Shown: one piece after another, positions 6,132 through 9,256 of the stretch | Layout: the number at the start of each line of letters is the position of its first letter | Numbering within the stretch: position 1 is the first letter of the stretch | Origin: Gemmatimonadales bacterium | Lineage (GTDB): Bacteria > Gemmatimonadota > Gemmatimonadetes > Gemmatimonadales > GWC2-71-9 | Direction: 5' to 3' | Assembly (NCBI GenBank): GCA_025929805.1 | Contig: JAICPP010000129.1 | Coordinates: forward strand, 1 to 9,256 | DNA: 9,256 nt | Translations under genes and position numbers: made by a program | Notes under the pieces: model-generated | Databases searched by the model: none | Told to the model about the DNA's origin: nothing | Seen by the model: only the letters and a program-made list of their open reading frames with translations

Positions 6132-6548
6132 TTACGCCTCGTCTGAAATGACGCGAATTCCGGGAGTGGTGCCGAGCACCTGCCACACCCGATCACGGAG
6201 CCGGGCAAGCGCCTGCCGGTCGTGCTTGTGAAACAGCCGCTTCACGACGTTGAGCCCGGGATCGTATCCGATGGACACCACCCACTCGGCGGGTTCCTCC
6301 GTGGGCCCATCACCACAGAACGAGAGGGCAATCCAGAATGGGTCCTCTCCATGGGTAGCCCAGAAACCCCAGCCATAGTCTTCCTGAATCGGCTGGGACA
6401 GCTCGAAACCCGCCGCAGTGAGATCGACGACTTGTTGCCTCAGCCATACGGCGAAGTCTTCACCGAAACAGCAGGGATTGATGAAGTGGGGCTTGACCTC
6501 TCGATGCTCGAAGAGATCACTCTCTACCGTTAACGACTTCAGATCCAT
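6132..6548 (-). CDS. Uncharacterised protein, 138 residues
   Basis: I do not recognise a named domain. The frame is open back to 6641, but that would overlap the amidohydrolase and add poor sequence, so the ATG at 6548 is chosen; AGGA lies 10 bases upstream. The protein is soluble, acidic and rich in aromatic residues. Two stretches look like family signatures: HFINPCCFGEDFAVWLR (21-37) with adjacent Cys26-Cys27, and PIQEDYGWGFWATHGEDPFW (53-72). Then come a strand-like WIALSFCGD (72-80), EWVVSIGYDPG (89-99) and a C-terminal helix (110-126). It lies between an exported amidohydrolase (41 bp upstream) and a GNAT enzyme (15 bp downstream), probably in one transcript. The function cannot be inferred from the neighbours. 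Confidence 0.72.
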   Translation of the reverse strand: MDLKSLTVESDLFEHREVKPHFINPCCFGEDFAVWLRQQVVDLTAAGFELSQPIQEDYGWGFWATHGEDPFWIALSFCGDGPTEEPAEWVVSIGYDPGLNVVKRLFHKHDRQALARLRDRVWQVLGTTPGIRVISDEA

Positions 6549-6589
6549 AGTCGCACGATCCTGGTTGCATGCGGGACGCAGTTCTGGCG

Positions 6590-7885
6590 TCAGTGATTGC
6601 CGGCCGTGTCGCGCGCATAGATCTGTCGACCCTGGCGCCATACGGAGCGGACCTGGGTGAAAGCCCGGATATCCCGCGCCGGGTCGCCGTCGAGAACCAC
6701 AATGTCGGCGTCCGCCCCGCGCTCCAGGCGGCCGGTGGTGCGGCCGCCCCGGCCGAGCCGCCCGGCGGGGGCGGTGGTCAGGGCGGCGAGGATCTGGCGA
6801 AAGGACATGCCGGCCCGCTGCAGGTAGAGGTACTCGTCGGTCGGATCGTAGTCAGTCATGTACCCGACATCAGTGCCAAAGAGCACCTCGCCGCCGCTCC
6901 GTACATGCGCGCGTACCTGCCCGATCGCGACATCCAGGAACCGCCGCACGGAAGCCGAATCGGCACCTTTCCGAGACAGCTCAAAGATCCACAGCTTAAG
7001 CGTCGGTATGAGTGCCAGATGCACCTTCACCATACGCCCGGGCAGGATCTCATCCCAGGGGCCACCCTCGGGCGTGGTATGCGCCAGCACATCCACACCA
7101 CCTTCCAGCGCCGCCTGGAGACCCTCGTTATTCGATGGATGGGCCAGCACCAGTTTGCCCTGGCGGTGAGCCTCGTTCGAGGCCGCTCGCACGATATCGA
7201 GCGGCATAGGCACAATGCGTGTCGGGGCCGCGAACGAGCCCGTGAAGAGCTTTATCGCATCGGCACCTTCCCGGATCCTCGCGGCTATCTGTGCGCGCGC
7301 GTTCGCGGGTGACAAAACTTCAGGAAGGCGGGCCGGCAGAATGTAGAACGGACTCGCGTCGCGGGGTACAAATCCAGGTCCAGTGGTCCGAATGGTCGGG
7401 CCGAGTACCTCTCTGCTGTCAATTCGCCGGCGTAGGGCGAGCGTATTCTCCAGCCAGGATCCGGTGTCCAGAGCCCCCACGAACCCATACCGCGTCAGCA
7501 TTGCCCGAAGCTGCGCCGTGAGCAAAGCGGCCGGCAGCGTGTCCACTCCGCCCCAGTGCGGTTCCGTAAAGTGGACGTGGCTGTTCCAGAAGCCGGCCAC
7601 AATCGTGGAGCCGGAGCAATCGATGAGCCGGGCTCCTGCTGGAATGTGAACTGCGCGCTGAGCAGCCACAGCAGCGATCAACCCGTCGCGGATCAGGATC
7701 ACACCACTGTCGAGGGGCGCCGCGTTCGGCGAGGGATAGACTCGGGCTCCCGCGAGAGCCCAAAAGTGAGTGGAATCAGGCTCGCGCTGCGCGCCGGCGG
7801 GACCGCCAACGACGGAGGCAATGATTGCGAGCACCAGAGCCGGCCAGGTGTCCCAGCGGGCAAAGGGTCGGGGAATCGGTGTCAC
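6590..7885 (-). CDS. Exported metal-dependent amidohydrolase
   Basis: This protein belongs to the amidohydrolase superfamily, TIM-barrel hydrolases that cleave amide-type bonds in peptides or cyclic compounds at a metal centre. The start is taken as GTG at 7885 (431 residues), one base after the previous stop, rather than an upstream GTG-type start at 7957 that would overlap that gene. It places a signal peptide at the N-terminus: PALVLAIIASVVGGPAGAQ, with probable cleavage at AGA|Q. Metal ligands are all visible: His103 and His105 in NSHVHF, Lys212 in DAIKLFTG (probably carbamylated), His249 in LAHPSN, His269 in VLAHTTP and Asp339 in FGTDVGY. The C-terminus carries the usual GADADIVVLDGDPARDI and the tail strands. 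This set suggests a two-metal enzyme, perhaps prolidase- or imidazolonepropionase-like; the substrate is unknown. Translation is probably coupled to the upstream FGE/hydrolase gene. Confidence 0.9.
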   Translation of the reverse strand: MTPIPRPFARWDTWPALVLAIIASVVGGPAGAQREPDSTHFWALAGARVYPSPNAAPLDSGVILIRDGLIAAVAAQRAVHIPAGARLIDCSGSTIVAGFWNSHVHFTEPHWGGVDTLPAALLTAQLRAMLTRYGFVGALDTGSWLENTLALRRRIDSREVLGPTIRTTGPGFVPRDASPFYILPARLPEVLSPANARAQIAARIREGADAIKLFTGSFAAPTRIVPMPLDIVRAASNEAHRQGKLVLAHPSNNEGLQAALEGGVDVLAHTTPEGGPWDEILPGRMVKVHLALIPTLKLWIFELSRKGADSASVRRFLDVAIGQVRAHVRSGGEVLFGTDVGYMTDYDPTDEYLYLQRAGMSFRQILAALTTAPAGRLGRGGRTTGRLERGADADIVVLDGDPARDIRAFTQVRSVWRQGRQIYARDTAGNH

Positions 7886-7886
7886 G

Positions 7887-9256
7887 CTACCGGACCGGGC
7901 CCAGAAAGCGGTCAAACCAGGCCAGGGTCTCCCGAATGAGGATGGTACGAGGGACATAGTGCACCCCGCCCGCCACCACGAACCGTTTCTGGTCCGGAGG
8001 TGTACCGAGCAGATCGAACATGGGTCTGGCGGCAGTTTCCAGTGGGAAGGTGTTATCGTAGCGCCCGTTCAGCATCAGTACCGGCGTGTGAACGCGAGGC
8101 ACATAGTTGATGTCGTCTACTTCGGGCTGTGCGGCTCGAAAGTTGAGTCCGGCGACGGTGAGCACGGCGGCCTTGAATCTCGGCTCGATCGCGAGAATCA
8201 CTCCGCCGAGTCTGCCGCCCCAGCTGAATCCCAGATAGGAGAGCCTCGTGGTGTCGATATCGGGTCGGGTGCCCAGGTAGTCCACCGTGCGACTCACCTC
8301 CCGCTGCCACTGGATCACATGCTCCTTGTACCGGTTGGAGGGGTCCGGATCGGAGTACCGGGTCCCGTCGTCTCGCTCGTAGGTCCCCTTAAATATCGGA
8401 TAGATGACCGCTCGCCCATCTTGTAGTAGAAAGTCGAACAGACCAACACCAAGCAGCGACTCGCTCGAGCGCACCCGCAAGGGTGCGCTGCCCGGGAAAA
8501 AAAGCACTACTTGGTACGGCGGCTTGGCATTGATTGGTAAAAAGATGTGGGCCGGTAGCCGCTCGCCCCCGTAACCGGCATCGTAGGACACCTTCTCGCG
8601 AATCCACTGAGTTGTCGAGTCCCGCCCTTCCCGTCGGGGCTGCAGCGGCACGCGATCGTAGGCATAGAGGCGCCGGTAGAACTGAAAGGCTTCGTCCGAC
8701 ACCGGGCGCTCGGTGAGATAGTCGCGAAAGATCGGCTCGATCGGGCCGTCCGCCTCAGTGGTGTCGGCTCCGTGCCGGACCGGCTGTACCAGCCGGATAC
8801 CGTTGGTGGTGGAGCGATCGAACGGCGAATGGATGGCAGACTCATAGAACCGATGGGAAGCATCGTCCCACCCGCCGCCAAGAATGTACCGTCCCCCCGC
8901 AGACTTCGATTCATTGAGGCACCATTCGCGCACATTGCCAGCCATATCCAGCGCGCCGCCTGCGCTCATCCCGTGGAACGAGCCCACCGGAGCCGTACCG
9001 TCGCGCACCCGGTCCATATTGCTGGCGGATACGATGGCCCCGCTGGCATCGAATCGTGCCGCGTGAGACCACTGGAACACGTTGGGCAATCGCTTGCCAC
9101 GGAAGCGGGCGTAGGCCGCTGCCTCGTACCAGCTCACGCCGGCGACCGGGTGATTTCCCTGGCCCCTGGGGTACCGGCCGGCCTCCCAGGTAGAGGGACC
9201 GGCTCGTCCGGTCTGATCCACGAAGCGGCTGAGTGCTTCCTCCCAGCCGAGCCGCC
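7887..9256 (-). CDS. FGE/SUMF1-like domain fused to an alpha/beta hydrolase (5' end outside window)
   Basis: The frame is open to the right edge; a GTG at 9221 is internal, since RLGWEEALSRF before it continues the domain. The first ~158 visible residues are the C-terminal part of an FGE-sulfatase (C-type-lectin-like) domain: HPVAGVSWYEAAAYARFRGK, KRLPNVFQW, LDMAGNVREWC, ILGGGWDD and NGIRLVQP. The final part lacks both cysteines that true formylglycine-generating enzymes use, so sulfatase activation is unlikely. From about 9221-3*200 on, the protein is an alpha/beta hydrolase of the dienelactone/prolyl-oligopeptidase type: AYGG-like AGYGGERLPAHIFLP, nucleophile Ser in GFSWGG (codon 8223-8225), acid Asp in LNGRYD, and His in AGGVHYVP. 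From relatives I expect an N-terminal Ser/Thr protein kinase and possibly a membrane segment upstream, outside this window. The stop is one base from the amidohydrolase start. Confidence 0.88.
   Translation of the reverse strand, partial: RLGWEEALSRFVDQTGRAGPSTWEAGRYPRGQGNHPVAGVSWYEAAAYARFRGKRLPNVFQWSHAARFDASGAIVSASNMDRVRDGTAPVGSFHGMSAGGALDMAGNVREWCLNESKSAGGRYILGGGWDDASHRFYESAIHSPFDRSTTNGIRLVQPVRHGADTTEADGPIEPIFRDYLTERPVSDEAFQFYRRLYAYDRVPLQPRREGRDSTTQWIREKVSYDAGYGGERLPAHIFLPINAKPPYQVVLFFPGSAPLRVRSSESLLGVGLFDFLLQDGRAVIYPIFKGTYERDDGTRYSDPDPSNRYKEHVIQWQREVSRTVDYLGTRPDIDTTRLSYLGFSWGGRLGGVILAIEPRFKAAVLTVAGLNFRAAQPEVDDINYVPRVHTPVLMLNGRYDNTFPLETAARPMFDLLGTPPDQKRFVVAGGVHYVPRTILIRETLAWFDRFLGPVR

Noticed and set aside
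6549..6641. A longer N-terminus for the 138-residue protein
   Set aside because: The extra 31 residues overlap the amidohydrolase end, look non-native, and the inner ATG has an AGGA upstream.
7886..7957. A longer start for the amidohydrolase at 7957
   Set aside because: It would overlap the upstream gene by 71 bases and push the signal peptide inward; the GTG at 7885 places the signal peptide at the N-terminus.

Overview
The window is a GC-rich, gene-dense bacterial segment. Its mix of genes suggests a soil-type bacterium such as Gemmatimonadota or Acidobacteriota: a sulfatase-modifying-factor (FGE-like)/alpha-beta hydrolase fusion, an exported amidohydrolase, a beta-lactamase-fold exported serine hydrolase with a C-terminal extension, and several small uncharacterised proteins. 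That assignment is inferred from gene content only. I saw no tRNA, rRNA, CRISPR array, insertion sequence or phage gene.

Eleven of the twelve genes lie on the minus strand, so transcription runs mostly from high to low coordinates. Right block (9256 to 5625): an FGE-like/hydrolase fusion cut by the window edge, then an exported amidohydrolase starting one base after its stop, an uncharacterised 138-residue protein, and a GNAT acetyltransferase. A palindrome-rich element at 5607-5655 ends this block and also ends the only plus-strand gene, a TrmO/TsaA-family tRNA-methyltransferase-like gene (5194-5606). That gene is split by a single-base frameshift near 5340.

Left block (5138 to 1): two uncharacterised proteins, then a tightly packed run of five genes. 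These are a cupin lipoprotein, rpiB, a DrrA-type ABC ATPase, a DrrB-type ABC permease and an exported serine hydrolase that runs off the left edge. Gaps within the run are 14 and 17 bp, a 4-bp ATGA overlap, and 21 bp, so it is probably one operon. The two ABC genes should form an exporter. The cupin lipoprotein and the serine hydrolase should act outside the cytoplasmic membrane. RpiB is a cytoplasmic sugar-phosphate isomerase with no obvious link to export.

I found no convincing new defence or mobile system. The items most worth a second look are the broken trmO-like gene, the nested inverted repeats beside it, the FGE/hydrolase fusion lacking the FGE cysteines, and three small conserved-looking proteins of unknown function.
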